DNA of 64,000 bases from Polynucleobacter meluiroseus (GCF_900205755.1 NZ_OANS01000001.1:496001-560000), one strand, 5' to 3'; shown: positions 36,873-46,539, counted from the stretch's first letter. The notes: generated by a model from the sequence alone, not told the origin. Program-made: numbers and translations.

Positions 36873-37388
36873 TTATTGATTAGATAAAAGCGGGGACACC
36901 ACTTCCTCAAGTAGTTTGGTATCGACTTTTGGATCGCCGGTCATGCCATTCTTCCTGAGAATCCCCTGCTTATCAATAATGAAGGTGCTGGGAATGCGCC
37001 AAATTCTGCCGTAAGCAGAACAGTTCATTTGTTTTTTTTCAGCAGACAGGAAAGAGTAACTCTGCAGGATTTTTTGAGCTTGCTCTATGTAAGATGGCTT
37101 ATCCATAGTGATAGCCAAAACTTCAAATCCTTTGGATTTGTTTTGTTTGAGATACATTTCAATTGCTGGCATCTCTTCTCTGCAGGGCTCACACCAGCTA
37201 GCCCAAAAGTTTACCAATACGACCTTCCCTTTATACGTTTTGAGATCGAAAGGTTTGCCGTCCAACAAGGTACCTTCAATATTAGGGGCTGGTGAACCAA
37301 GCTCGATGCCAGCCAGTGCGAAGGGACAAGTTAAGACAATCGCTATCAACAAAATGCATTGCTTGGCCAGTAGAGAATAAAAATTCAT
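36873..37388 (-). CDS. TlpA-like periplasmic thiol-disulfide oxidoreductase
   Basis: Thioredoxin-fold protein with an N-terminal signal or membrane anchor (ending FALAG), then VLVNFWASWCEPCREEMP with active-site Cys66 and Cys69. The cis-Pro region IPSTFIID completes the site. TlpA/ResA proteins reduce specific periplasmic cysteines, for example in cytochrome maturation or copper delivery. It is convergent with the barrel gene with no bases between their stop codons, and could act on the Cys-rich neighbours; that is inference. Confidence 0.92.
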   Translation of the reverse strand: MNFYSLLAKQCILLIAIVLTCPFALAGIELGSPAPNIEGTLLDGKPFDLKTYKGKVVLVNFWASWCEPCREEMPAIEMYLKQNKSKGFEVLAITMDKPSYIEQAQKILQSYSFLSAEKKQMNCSAYGRIWRIPSTFIIDKQGILRKNGMTGDPKVDTKLLEEVVSPLLSNQ

Positions 37389-37428
37389 CTTAAGGATGCT
37401 GTCATGATTATCTAAATCAGTACTTGAT

Positions 37429-37860
37429 TTAATTTAACCTCTTTAAGGCTTCCAAATAGTTGTCTGGATTCAGAGCTTTGCCTTCACGCTGCGCCTCCCA
37501 CATTACCTGACCTAGGCAGTCCATCATCAGGTGTTGGGCTTCATGCTTAGAGCCTAATTTCTGAGTGAGCTTTTCTGCAATCGCTTTAATGCCTGGGGGT
37601 TGATCAATGGAGATTTGTTCGCTAATCGATAAATGCATGGAGAGATGCAAGAAGGGGTTCGTTTCCCCGCGCTCAGGCGTGTAATCTTGCGCTACTGCAT
37701 TTTCGGGATCGGCTAGTTGAGGGTGGTATTCAGGGTGCTCTCCCATCCAATCACTGGCCAACATTTCCATGGGGGTGAGTACTTGATTTTCAGAGCGCTT
37801 CTTCCAGGTATCACAGAAAAACCGCCGCACTTCTTCACGAGTTGGGTTGAATATCGCCAC
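37429..37860 (-). CDS. DUF1841 family protein
   Basis: A 143-residue conserved betaproteobacterial protein. It starts at GTG giving MAIFNPTREEVRRFF, with AAGGA eight bases before; longer reading would extend far into nth. Typical motifs are HPEYHPQLADPE, NPFLHLSMHLSISEQISIDQPPGI and GSKHEAQHLMMDCLG. Many His, Glu and Met residues suggest a helical fold; function unknown. It overlaps nth by 26 bases, so translation is probably coupled. Confidence 0.9.
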   Translation of the reverse strand: MAIFNPTREEVRRFFCDTWKKRSENQVLTPMEMLASDWMGEHPEYHPQLADPENAVAQDYTPERGETNPFLHLSMHLSISEQISIDQPPGIKAIAEKLTQKLGSKHEAQHLMMDCLGQVMWEAQREGKALNPDNYLEALKRLN

Positions 37861-38506
37861 GGATTTTTCCTTCGCCAGTTTTTTGTTTAAAGCTGCAGAG
37901 TGGTTCAACAATGCACTGAGCGCAATCGGGGCTGCGCGCTTTGCAGGTGTACCTGCCATGCAGAATAAGCCAATGATGGGCGTCATGCAAAAATTCTTTT
38001 GGAATGCGCTTGAGCAACTGCTGTTCTACCTCTACAACATCTTTACCTGGGGCCAAACCAGTGCGATTGGCAACCCGAAAGATATGAGTATCTACCGCCA
38101 TCGTTGGGTGACCAAAGGCGGTATTGAGAATGACATTAGCGGTCTTTCTGCCAACGCCAGGTAGCGCCTCAAGCGCCTCTCGATTTTCAGGAACTTCGCC
38201 ACCATGTAAGTCGATCAAAAGCCGACAGGTTTCTTGAATGTGCCGACCTTTGGCATTAAACAAGCCGATGTGCTGAATGTAAGGCTTTACCCCTGCCTCG
38301 CCGAGATCCAGCAGGGCTTGCGGAGTATTGGCAATTTTGAATAATTCACGCGTCCCTTTGTTCACCGAAATGTCTGTCGCCTGAGCGGATAGCAGCACGG
38401 CAATCAAGAGTTCAAAAGCGGAGCCGTACTCCAGCTCGGTTTCTGGATGGGGGTTAATTTCTTTAAGTTGCGCAAAGAAGGCTTGACGTTTTTGTGGATT
38501 CATCAT
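37835..38506 (-). CDS. nth: Endonuclease III
   Basis: DNA glycosylase/AP lyase removing oxidised pyrimidines. The helix-hairpin-helix EALPGVGRKTANVIL carries the catalytic Lys, and MAVDTHIFRVANR the catalytic Asp. Four C-terminal cysteines (CKARSPDCAQCIVEPLC) bind the [4Fe-4S] cluster in the Cys-x6-Cys-x2-Cys-x5-Cys pattern. A short tail follows. The start overlaps the rnfB stop by four bases, an arrangement known from E. coli, where nth ends the rnf operon. Confidence 0.96.
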   Translation of the reverse strand: MMNPQKRQAFFAQLKEINPHPETELEYGSAFELLIAVLLSAQATDISVNKGTRELFKIANTPQALLDLGEAGVKPYIQHIGLFNAKGRHIQETCRLLIDLHGGEVPENREALEALPGVGRKTANVILNTAFGHPTMAVDTHIFRVANRTGLAPGKDVVEVEQQLLKRIPKEFLHDAHHWLILHGRYTCKARSPDCAQCIVEPLCSFKQKTGEGKIRGDIQPNS

Positions 38507-39201
38507 TTTTTCTGCTGTGCTCTGGCAATCGCGGCGGCAATGATGGCGCGTTTGCGAGCTTGCTCTTGGACAGCCTCGTCAGAGTCTGGCTGTTCAGCAT
38601 TAACGACAACTAACTTCGCCGCCGCTTTCTTGGCGAGGCGTGCATCGTTATCTCGTTCTTCGCGTATGAGGCGTTGGTTGCGGGCATGGTAGCGCGTGCG
38701 CGCAATCTCAGCGAGCGCATTTGACCAGGCATTCCAGCCTGTGCGGTCGTCGGTCACCTCGATCATGCTGATGCAATCGACTGGGCAGGGTGGAATACAG
38801 AGATCGCAGCCAGTACACCATTCACCTAGGATGACGTGCATCTGTTTTGAGGCGCCTACGATCGCATCGACTGGACAGGCCTGAATGCACAAGGTGCAAC
38901 CGATACAGCGCTGGGGATCAATGAAGGCGATCGCTCTTGGACGCTCGTAGCCACACTCTGGATTGATATCTGGATTGAGGGCAAAAGCATCTTGGGGATA
39001 TAGCGGTGCCAAGATGGCGCTTAAGCTCTGGATACCTTCAACTCCGCCCGGAGGGCAGCGGTTTGGTAGTACATCCCCGGTGGCCAGTGCTTCGGCATAC
39101 CCGCGACAGTCCGGGTAGCCGCATTTAGTGCACTGCGTTTGTGGAAGAAGATCTTCTAGCCGATTACTTAAATCAGTGATCTGCAGAGGAGTTATCTTCA
39201 C
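38503..39201 (-). CDS. rsxB: Stand-alone RnfB/RsxB-type ferredoxin protein
   Basis: Contains the 4Fe-4S domain with CTKCGYPDC and RCPPGG (residues 24-52) and two ferredoxin motifs, CIGCTLCIQACPVDAI and CTGCDLCIPPCPVDCI. In E. coli RnfB has an N-terminal membrane helix; it is absent here and the protein starts straight into the Fe-S domain. No rnfA, C, D, G or E is nearby. A basic Ala/Arg/Lys-rich C-terminal tail of about 80 residues is added. It is three bases after phaZ. Likely a soluble electron carrier. Confidence 0.9.
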   Translation of the reverse strand: MKITPLQITDLSNRLEDLLPQTQCTKCGYPDCRGYAEALATGDVLPNRCPPGGVEGIQSLSAILAPLYPQDAFALNPDINPECGYERPRAIAFIDPQRCIGCTLCIQACPVDAIVGASKQMHVILGEWCTGCDLCIPPCPVDCISMIEVTDDRTGWNAWSNALAEIARTRYHARNQRLIREERDNDARLAKKAAAKLVVVNAEQPDSDEAVQEQARKRAIIAAAIARAQQKK

Positions 39202-39204
39202 AAA

Positions 39205-40494
39205 TTATTTAGCGGCTAGCTTCGGCAATCGGGCCTTAGTTTTAGCTTGAACAGGCTGATGCTCACGAATAAAGGACTTAATTTTTGGATACACCTTATC
39301 ACGCCAACGACGACCAGCAAAGATGCCATAGTGACCTGCGCCAGCAACTTCATAGTGGGCTTTATTCGTTTTGGGAATGCCAGCACATAAATCATGAGCC
39401 GCGCGTGTTTGACCACTACCGGAGATATCGTCTAACTCGCCTTCAATAGTCAGGAGGGCGGTACGCTTAATATCTTGTGGCTTGACAAGCTCGCCAGCTA
39501 CTTTCCAGGTGCCATTTGGCAGGGCGTAATCTTGAAACACCGTCTTAATAGTATCTAAGTAGTATTTCGCATCCATATCCAAGACGGCGTTGTACTCGTC
39601 ATAAAAACGGATATGTGACTCTACGTCCTGCTCGTCGCCACGCACTAAGTTCTGGAAAAAATCCCAATGGGATTGCATATGTGTTTGCGGGTTCATTGCC
39701 AGAAAGCCTGTGTGTTGCAAGAAGCCGGGATAAACACGGCGATTTGCGCCAGGATAGCCGGGCGGTACTTTGTAGACAACATGGCTTTCAAACCAATCGT
39801 AGGATTTTTTCTCGGCCAAGTTGTTGACGGCGGTAGGCGACTTACGAGCATCAATCGGTCCGCCCATCATGATCATCGAGGCAGGAACGGTCTCCCCTGC
39901 AGAGGCCATTAGAGAGATCGCACCCAAGGTCGGTACTGTAGGTTGGCAAACAGACACCACATGCAGATTTTCTGCGCCAATGGTGCGAATAAATTCTTGG
40001 ATGTAATGGACGTAGTCATCTAAGCTAAAGTCACCTTCGGATAGAGGTATGAGTCGGGCATCAATCCAGTCAGTGATGTAGACCTTGTGATCTTGCAAGA
40101 GCGTGCGCACAGTGTCGCGCAATAGGGTGGAGTGATGTCCGGACAAAGGTGCCACTACGAGCACGACAGGATCGTCTTTAAGTTTCTTAATAACCTCAAG
40201 GTCATCAGAAAATCGCTTAAAGCGAATCAAATTGCAAAAGGGCTTAGCAAGTGTAATTCTTTCATGAACGGCAACTTCGCTACCATGCGCTTGGATGGAG
40301 CGAATGTTGAACTCGGGCTTTTTGTATTCCTTGCCTAAGCGATGGAGCAATTCATAGCTAGCGGCTAAACGCTCCGACCCTGGAACTTTAGAAGCAGGAT
40401 TGGAAGCGTTAATAAATGCCTCGGAGGCGGCATGCGCCCATGAGCTGACGGGTTGCAATAATGCTTTTTGAAACTCGTGTAACTGATAGAGCAT
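39205..40494 (-). CDS. phaZ: Intracellular polyhydroxyalkanoate depolymerase
   Basis: Degrades stored polyhydroxybutyrate granules. The alpha/beta-hydrolase fold has the nucleophile Cys in HVVSVCQPTVPTL, typical of PhaZ1 depolymerases of Ralstonia relatives, with Asp in LLTIEGELDDISG and His in GAGHYGIFAGRRW. There is no signal peptide. The 429 residues match the family. AGGAGG close to the start supports it. Presence implies the organism stores PHA, although phaCAB are outside the window. Confidence 0.94.
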   Translation of the reverse strand: MLYQLHEFQKALLQPVSSWAHAASEAFINASNPASKVPGSERLAASYELLHRLGKEYKKPEFNIRSIQAHGSEVAVHERITLAKPFCNLIRFKRFSDDLEVIKKLKDDPVVLVVAPLSGHHSTLLRDTVRTLLQDHKVYITDWIDARLIPLSEGDFSLDDYVHYIQEFIRTIGAENLHVVSVCQPTVPTLGAISLMASAGETVPASMIMMGGPIDARKSPTAVNNLAEKKSYDWFESHVVYKVPPGYPGANRRVYPGFLQHTGFLAMNPQTHMQSHWDFFQNLVRGDEQDVESHIRFYDEYNAVLDMDAKYYLDTIKTVFQDYALPNGTWKVAGELVKPQDIKRTALLTIEGELDDISGSGQTRAAHDLCAGIPKTNKAHYEVAGAGHYGIFAGRRWRDKVYPKIKSFIREHQPVQAKTKARLPKLAAK

Positions 40495-40517
40495 GTGACC
40501 TCCTGTGGAATTACTAG

Positions 40518-41717
40518 TTATGCCAATATGCGAGCAATGGCCGTTGCAACCTTATCAATGTTTTTAGTATTGAGAGCTGCAACACAAATACGGCCTGTTG
40601 AAAGGGCGTAGATACCATCTTCTTTTTGTAAGCGCTCAACTTGCTCAGGACTTAAGCCGGAGTAAGAGAACATGCCACGCTGTTCATTAATAAAAGAAAA
40701 ATCTTGCTTAGTACCCGCTGCTGCCAATTTAGTTACCAAGGCTTCACGCATGGACTTAATGCGCTCACGCATCTGCGCCAATTCATCTTCCCAGAGCTTT
40801 CTTAATTCAGGAGAATTGAGAACGGCAGCGGTAATTGCGGCGCCATGGGTAGGGGGATTTGAATAATTGGTACGAATAACGCGTTTAAGCTGTGACATCA
40901 CTCGAGTGGATTCTTCTTTGCTCTCGGTAATGATGGATAAAGCACCTACCCGTTCGCCATAGAGTGAGAACGATTTTGAGAAAGAGCTTGATACAAAAAA
41001 GGACATACCGGACTTGGCAAACAGGCGAACTGCCGCACCATCTTGCTCGATGCCGTCAGCAAAACCTTGGTAAGCCATATCCAAAAATGGAATCAACTTT
41101 TTCGCTTTACAAATCTCAATCACTTGAACCCATTGCGCTTCGGTAATATCTGCGCCAGTAGGGTTGTGGCAGCAAGCATGGAGCACCACGGTGGTGTTCG
41201 CTGGAAATGACTCCAAAGATTTCACCATGCCAGCAAAGTCAACGCCGCGGGTATTGCCATCGAAGTAGGTGTACTCGATTACCTCAAAACCAGCAGACTC
41301 AAAAATGCCGCGATGATTTTCCCAAGTGGGATTGCTGATTGCGGCGGGAGCATTTAAATTCAGACGCTTAATGAAGTCCGCACCAATACGCAAAGCACCG
41401 GTACCACCAATGCCTTCTGCAGTCACTACGCGACCCTCTTTGATTAAGTCAGAGTCAGCACCAAATAGAAGTTGTTGCACGGCTAAGTTAAATGGATTTG
41501 GCCCTTCAATCGGCACATAGCCGCGGGGCGCATGTTTGGCGACCAAGGTTTCTTCAGCCTGCATAACGGCCTGTAACAAGGGAATTTTGCCTTCGTCAGT
41601 GGTGTACACCCCAACACCGAGGTTCACTTTATCTGCGCGTTGATCGGCAACGTAGGCTTCGGTGAGGCCAAAAATAGGGTCTTTAGGGGCTAATTGAACG
41701 GAGGTGAAGAGGGTCAT
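40518..41717 (-). CDS. tyrB: Aromatic-amino-acid/aspartate aminotransferase
   Basis: Class I PLP aminotransferase of 399 residues. Key segments are NLGVGVYTTDEGKIP, the HACCHNPTGAD loop and the PLP Lys in SSSFSKSFSLYGERVG; the substrate Arg lies near the C-terminus in GRICVAALN. It transfers amino groups between aromatic amino acids or aspartate and 2-oxoglutarate. AspC and TyrB cannot be told apart safely by eye, so the symbol is tentative. It is divergent from uvrB, 145 bases away. Confidence 0.9.
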   Translation of the reverse strand: MTLFTSVQLAPKDPIFGLTEAYVADQRADKVNLGVGVYTTDEGKIPLLQAVMQAEETLVAKHAPRGYVPIEGPNPFNLAVQQLLFGADSDLIKEGRVVTAEGIGGTGALRIGADFIKRLNLNAPAAISNPTWENHRGIFESAGFEVIEYTYFDGNTRGVDFAGMVKSLESFPANTTVVLHACCHNPTGADITEAQWVQVIEICKAKKLIPFLDMAYQGFADGIEQDGAAVRLFAKSGMSFFVSSSFSKSFSLYGERVGALSIITESKEESTRVMSQLKRVIRTNYSNPPTHGAAITAAVLNSPELRKLWEDELAQMRERIKSMREALVTKLAAAGTKQDFSFINEQRGMFSYSGLSPEQVERLQKEDGIYALSTGRICVAALNTKNIDKVATAIARILA

Positions 41718-41862
41718 ATTGGAATTAAGTAGTAATTAAGGGGTTTATCTAGGTGGATTAACGAGAAATTCAACTCCATTTTAGTGAATTAGCCAATTTC
41801 CGTGACTGATTCAACTATTTCCTCATAAAAGCGGCAAAATCAACGTTTGTACAAAATTCGCT

Positions 41863-44037
41863 GTGAATCCAAGCGCAGATGAAATGATAGCCGAGATGCC
41901 CCCTAAGCCCCCTAAAAATTCTGCCAAATCCCCAGTAGACGAAAGTCCTAAAGCACCAGTGGTTGACCCACTGGGTGAAGCGGGTCACGACCTGGATCCA
42001 GCTAAATTTGTTAGCTTTCCGGATTCGCCTTTCCAGCTGTATCAACCCTTCCCACCGGCAGGGGATCAGCCGGCAGCGATCGACGCATTAGTCGCGGGCA
42101 TTGAGGATGGTTTGACTTTCCAAACGCTGCTCGGGGTAACGGGGTCGGGTAAGACCTTCACGATGGCCAACGTGATTGCCAGAATGGGACGTCCCGCCAT
42201 TATTTTCGCCCCTAACAAAACCTTGGCTGCTCAGCTCTATAGCGAGTTTAGGGAATTTTTTCCACGCAATGCGGTGGAATATTTTGTGAGTTACTACGAC
42301 TACTACCAGCCTGAAGCTTATGTGCCGCAACGGGATTTGTTTATTGAAAAAGACTCCTCAATCAATGAGCATATTGAACAGATGCGGCTCTCGGCGACCA
42401 AAAGTCTTTTAGAGCGCCGTGACGTCATCATCGTGGCCACGGTGTCGGCTATTTACGGTATTGGTAATCCTGGCGACTATCACAGCATGGTCATGACTTT
42501 GCGTCCTGGCGACAAGATGAGTCAGCGTGATATTTTGATGCGTCTGATTGCCATGCAGTATGACCGCAATGAAACCGACTTTAAGCGCGGTGTCTTTCGG
42601 GTGCGAGGCGATACGATTGATATCTTTCCAGCTGAGCATAATGAATTGGCCGTACGCGTGGAACTCTTTGACGATGCGATTGAGAGCCTGCAATTCTTTG
42701 ACCCGTTAACCGGACGTATCCGCCAAAAGATTCCGCGTTTCACGGTGTATCCAAGTTCGCATTACGTAACACCACGTGAGACGGTCCTTAAGGCCATTGA
42801 AACAATCAAGGTGGAGTTGCGCGAGCGCTTAGATGAGTTTGTGAAATCCGGTAAGCTGGTTGAGGCGCAGCGCTTAGAGCAACGTACGCGCTTCGATCTA
42901 GAGATGCTCAATGAGTTGGGTTTTTGCAAAGGCATCGAAAACTATTCGCGCCACCTCTCTGGCGCCTTACCAGGCGAGGCACCGCCGACCTTGGTGGATT
43001 ACTTGCCCAGCGACGCTTTGATGTTCTTGGATGAAAGCCACGTACTGATTGGTCAGCTTAATGCAATGTACAACGGTGACCAATCACGCAAACGCACGCT
43101 TGTAGAGTTTGGCTTTCGTTTGTTATCCGCAATGGACAACCGCCCCCTGAAATTTTCAGAGTTTGAAACGAAGATGCGTCAAACAGTGTTCGTTTCTGCA
43201 ACGCCGGCCGATTATGAAAATACCCATACAGGTCAGGTAGTGGAGCAAGTGGCCAGACCTACCGGTTTAGTGGATCCGGAAATTGAAGTATTACCAGCGA
43301 GCACTCAGGTAGATGACTTGCTTGGCCAAATCCACGAGCGAGTGAAGGTGCATGAGCGCGTGTTAGTGACTGTGTTGACTAAACGCATGGCTGAGCAGTT
43401 AACAGATTACCTGTCTGATAACGGGGTCAAAGTGCGCTACGTCCATTCCGATATTGATACGGTGGAGCGGGTAGAGATTCTGCGAGATTTACGTCTCGGG
43501 ATTTTTGATGTTCTAGTCGGGATTAACTTATTGCGAGAAGGCTTGGATATTCCTGAAGTTTCTCTAGTGGCGATCTTGGATGCTGACAAAGAGGGCTTCT
43601 TGCGCTCCGAACGCAGCTTAATTCAGACCATTGGTAGGGCAGCCCGAAACGTTAAGGGGAAGGCCATTCTCTACGCCGATCGCGTCACAGACTCCATGAA
43701 ACGCGCCATGGGAGAGACTGAACGCCGCAGAACTAAGCAAATCGCCTTTAACAAAGCTAATGGGATTGAGCCGCGTGGGGTGAAGAAGCGCATCAAGGAC
43801 ATTATTGATGGCGTCTATGACGTCAAGGAGAAGCGTTCCGAGATGCAAGTGGAGCAGGAGCGTGCGCGCTACGAGGATATGAGTGAAAAAGATCTCGCCA
43901 ACGAAATCAAGCGCCTAGAAAAACAAATGAACTCGGAAGCCAAAAACCTAGAGTTTGAGAACGCCGCTGCTACCCGCGATCGTTTGACCAAGGTAAAAGA
44001 AATGGCCTTTGGAGCCCGCTCGAGGGATGGCATCTAG
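41863..44037 (+). CDS. uvrB: Excinuclease ABC subunit B
   Basis: Damage-verifying helicase of nucleotide excision repair. Walker A is in [16 protein letters not shown], the beta-hairpin in [12 protein letters not shown], helicase motifs [10 protein letters not shown] and IGRAARN follow, and a C-terminal UVR motif ([20 protein letters not shown]) contacts UvrC. Compared with E. coli there is an extra N-terminal part of about 45 residues rich in Pro, Lys and Asp. The GTG start may be too early; ATGs at 41884 and 41896 are alternatives. No SOS box was seen. Confidence 0.95.
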   Translation: MNPSADEMIAEMPPKPPKNSAKSPVDESPKAPVVDPLGEAGHDLDPAKFVSFPDSPFQLYQPFPPAGDQPAAIDALVAGIEDGLTFQTLLGVTGSGKTFTMANVIARMGRPAIIFAPNKTLAAQLYSEFREFFPRNAVEYFVSYYDYYQPEAYVPQRDLFIEKDSSINEHIEQMRLSATKSLLERRDVIIVATVSAIYGIGNPGDYHSMVMTLRPGDKMSQRDILMRLIAMQYDRNETDFKRGVFRVRGDTIDIFPAEHNELAVRVELFDDAIESLQFFDPLTGRIRQKIPRFTVYPSSHYVTPRETVLKAIETIKVELRERLDEFVKSGKLVEAQRLEQRTRFDLEMLNELGFCKGIENYSRHLSGALPGEAPPTLVDYLPSDALMFLDESHVLIGQLNAMYNGDQSRKRTLVEFGFRLLSAMDNRPLKFSEFETKMRQTVFVSATPADYENTHTGQVVEQVARPTGLVDPEIEVLPASTQVDDLLGQIHERVKVHERVLVTVLTKRMAEQLTDYLSDNGVKVRYVHSDIDTVERVEILRDLRLGIFDVLVGINLLREGLDIPEVSLVAILDADKEGFLRSERSLIQTIGRAARNVKGKAILYADRVTDSMKRAMGETERRRTKQIAFNKANGIEPRGVKKRIKDIIDGVYDVKEKRSEMQVEQERARYEDMSEKDLANEIKRLEKQMNSEAKNLEFENAAATRDRLTKVKEMAFGARSRDGI

Positions 44038-44077
44038 ACCATTTGTGGCTAAGGGTTATATGGCCCACTCTCGTGGT

Positions 44078-44102
44078 AAACCCGACTGAATTACTGGGTT
44101 TT
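44078..44102. promoter_or_regulatory. IscR type 1-like site, distal
   Basis: Matches the E. coli type 1 IscR consensus (ATASYYGACTRWWWYAGTCRRSTAT) at 20 of 25 positions by hand, with the CCGACTGAATTA core intact. It also forms an AAACCC/GGGTTT dyad that could serve as a weak uvrB terminator. Confidence 0.6.
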
Positions 44103-44107
44103 GTGAT

Positions 44108-44132
44108 AAACTTGAGTGGAATGGTCGGGTAT
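44108..44132. promoter_or_regulatory. IscR type 1-like site, proximal
   Basis: Matches the same consensus at 21 of 25 positions by hand, including the GGTCGGGTAT right arm. It lies five bases after the first site and about 50 bases before iscR, where holo-IscR would repress its own operon. Confidence 0.68.
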
Positions 44133-44182
44133 TACCCACCTGACTATGAGCTGTCCATAACAATCCATTACCAAGGTGACAT

Positions 44183-44752
44183 ATGAGACTTACAACTAAA
44201 GGCCGTTTTGCAGTAACCGCAATGATTGATTTAGCCCTCCGTGAAGCACACGGTCCCGTAACGTTAGCCGGAATTAGCCAAAGACAGAAGATTTCACTCT
44301 CCTATCTTGAGCAGTTATTCGGCAAATTACGCCGTTTTAATATTGTCGACAGTACCCGCGGTCCTGGAGGCGGTTATACCCTCGCCCGCAAGTCAGATGA
44401 AATCAGCGTAGCCGACATCATCGTTGCTGTTGATGAACCACTAGACGCCACCCAATGTGGCGGTAAAGGTTCGTGCCATAGCGACGAAGAAAATCAGGGC
44501 CGTTGTATGACCCATGATCTTTGGTCAAACCTGAATTCCAAGATGGTCGAGTACCTCAGCTCCGTTTCTCTGCGCGACTTAGCGCAGCAGCAGGAAGATC
44601 GCGGCGTGATACTGCATGATCTGCGTCACAAAAAAATTAAGGTGGAAAGCAGTAAGGCCAAAAAGCCGGTGACTGCCATCACGCCTAAACCAGAGATTGC
44701 CCCAAAGCGACCTCTGATCAATTCCGTTTTTAATCTGGCTCAACAAAGTTAG
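44183..44752 (+). CDS. iscR: Fe-S cluster-sensing regulator IscR
   Basis: Rrf2-family repressor of the isc operon when loaded with a [2Fe-2S] cluster. Opens MRLTTKGRFAVTAMIDLAL with a winged helix. Cluster ligands are Cys92, Cys98, Cys108 and His111; the gap between the second and third Cys is nine residues, against five in E. coli. A basic C-terminal extension of about 40 residues (KKIKVESSKAKKPV) follows. AAGGTGA precedes the ATG. Two IscR-like sites upstream imply autoregulation. Confidence 0.95.
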   Translation: MRLTTKGRFAVTAMIDLALREAHGPVTLAGISQRQKISLSYLEQLFGKLRRFNIVDSTRGPGGGYTLARKSDEISVADIIVAVDEPLDATQCGGKGSCHSDEENQGRCMTHDLWSNLNSKMVEYLSSVSLRDLAQQQEDRGVILHDLRHKKIKVESSKAKKPVTAITPKPEIAPKRPLINSVFNLAQQS

Positions 44753-44797
44753 CCAAATACGGTTAACCTAGCAAGCTACTTTACTGATAAGCACACC

Positions 44798-46057
44798 ATG
44801 AACGCGACACAAGAAATCTCTGAGCAATCAGTACCCATGTTTAGTCCTAAACACTTCCCTGTGTATATGGATTACTCCTCCACTACGCCGATTGACCCAC
44901 GCGTTGTCGACAAGATGTTGCCTTACTTGCGTGAGCAGTTTGGCAATGCCGCCTCTCGTAGTCACGCTTATGGCTGGGCTGCTGAAGAAGCGGTGGAATG
45001 GGCGCGTTCAGAGGTTGCGCAATTGGTTCATGCTGACCCAAGAGAAATTGTATTCACGAGTGGTGCCACTGAAAGCATTAACTTAGCCATCAAAGGCGCC
45101 GCTCACTTTTACAAGGATCGTGGTAACCACATCATTACCGTAAAGACTGAGCACAAGGCGACTTTAGATACCTGCCGCGATCTGGAGCGCGAAGGTTTCG
45201 AAATCACTTACTTAGATGTCTTACCAGACGGCCTAATTGATTTTGCCCAACTTGAAGCAGCGATGAAGCCAGGCACGATTTTGGCTTCCGTGATGTACGT
45301 CAATAATGAAATCGGTGTGATTCAGGATATTCCGCGTATCGGAGAATTGTGTCGTTCACGTAATGTGATATTGCATGTAGACGCAGCGCAAGCCACCGGA
45401 AAAATTGAGATTGATTTAGAAAAGACTAAGGTCGACTTAATGAGCTTCTCCGCTCATAAGACTTATGGCCCTAAAGGTATTGGCGCCTTATTTGTGCGTC
45501 GCAAGCCCCGTATTCGTATTGAGGCTCAAATCCATGGTGGTGGTCATGAGCGCGGTATGCGCTCTGGCACTCTAGCGGTACACCAAATTGTAGGAATGGG
45601 TGAAGCTTTCCGTATTGCTCGTATCGAAATGGACGAAGAGAATGCGCGCATTCGTGCCTTGCGTGATCGCTTACTCGCAGGCTTGCAAGATCTTGAAGAA
45701 GTTTATGTCAACGGCGATATGGAAAATCGTGTTCCCCATAATCTGAATATCAGCTTCAATTATGTTGAAGGTGAATCCATGTTGATGGCCTTGAAGGACT
45801 TGGCCATCTCTTCTGGTTCAGCCTGTACTTCAGCCTCTTTGGAGCCGTCGTATGTATTGCGCGCCTTAGGCCGCAATGATGAGTTGGCGCATAGCTCGAT
45901 TCGCTTTACGCTCGGTCGCTTTACCACCGAAGAAGAAGTGGATTTCACAATCAAGTTAGTGAAAGAAAAGATCGCTAAGTTGCGGGAACTGTCCCCACTT
46001 TGGGAAATGTTCAAGGATGGCATTGATCTGAGCACAATCGAATGGGCTGCACACTAA
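44798..46057 (+). CDS. iscS: Cysteine desulfurase IscS
   Basis: PLP enzyme that takes sulfur from cysteine as persulfide for Fe-S clusters and tRNA thiolation. Motifs: [30 protein letters not shown], the PLP Lys in [12 protein letters not shown] and the mobile-loop catalytic Cys in [14 protein letters not shown]. About 18 extra residues precede the usual start ([12 protein letters not shown]); an internal ATG before FSPKHFPVY would give the common length. It lies 45 bases after iscR. Confidence 0.97.
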   Translation: MNATQEISEQSVPMFSPKHFPVYMDYSSTTPIDPRVVDKMLPYLREQFGNAASRSHAYGWAAEEAVEWARSEVAQLVHADPREIVFTSGATESINLAIKGAAHFYKDRGNHIITVKTEHKATLDTCRDLEREGFEITYLDVLPDGLIDFAQLEAAMKPGTILASVMYVNNEIGVIQDIPRIGELCRSRNVILHVDAAQATGKIEIDLEKTKVDLMSFSAHKTYGPKGIGALFVRRKPRIRIEAQIHGGGHERGMRSGTLAVHQIVGMGEAFRIARIEMDEENARIRALRDRLLAGLQDLEEVYVNGDMENRVPHNLNISFNYVEGESMLMALKDLAISSGSACTSASLEPSYVLRALGRNDELAHSSIRFTLGRFTTEEEVDFTIKLVKEKIAKLRELSPLWEMFKDGIDLSTIEWAAH

Positions 46058-46121
46058 TTAAGTGAGCCAACCAAGATTAAACAGTACAACTAAACAAGAT
46101 AAAAGATAGCGAGAAAATACC

Positions 46122-46508
46122 ATGGCATATAGCGATAAAGTAATCGACCATTATGAAAATCCACGCAATGTGGGCTCATTTGAAAAGAACGATGATCAAG
46201 TTGGAACAGGCATGGTGGGTGCACCTGCATGTGGCGACGTTATGAAGCTTCAAATTCGCGTGAATGACCAAGGCGTGATCGAAGATGCTAAATTCAAGAC
46301 TTACGGTTGTGGCTCTGCAATTGCCTCTTCTTCTTTAGTTACAGAGTGGGTGAAGGGCAAAACGCTTGACCAGGCTTTAGAAATCAAGAACTCTTTAATC
46401 GCCGAAGAATTGGCCTTGCCACCAGTAAAGATTCACTGCTCTATATTGGCTGAAGATGCGATCAAAGCGGCAGTGAAAGATTACAAAGAAAAGCATCCCG
46501 CTAAGTAA
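46122..46508 (+). CDS. iscU: Fe-S cluster scaffold IscU
   Basis: Scaffold on which IscS sulfur and iron form a [2Fe-2S] cluster. The ligands Cys37 ([15 protein letters not shown]), Cys63 ([10 protein letters not shown]) and Cys106 with His105 are conserved, and the LPPVKIHCS segment (99-107) is the HscA-binding motif. The 128 residues match E. coli exactly in length. It is between iscS and iscA in standard order. Confidence 0.98.
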   Translation: MAYSDKVIDHYENPRNVGSFEKNDDQVGTGMVGAPACGDVMKLQIRVNDQGVIEDAKFKTYGCGSAIASSSLVTEWVKGKTLDQALEIKNSLIAEELALPPVKIHCSILAEDAIKAAVKDYKEKHPAK

Positions 46509-46539
46509 TCTCAAGGATTTTAGAAAAAGTAAATTCATC

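Noticed and set aside
41718-41862. SOS box upstream of uvrB
   Set aside because: No CTG-N10-CAG was found in the 145-base gap.
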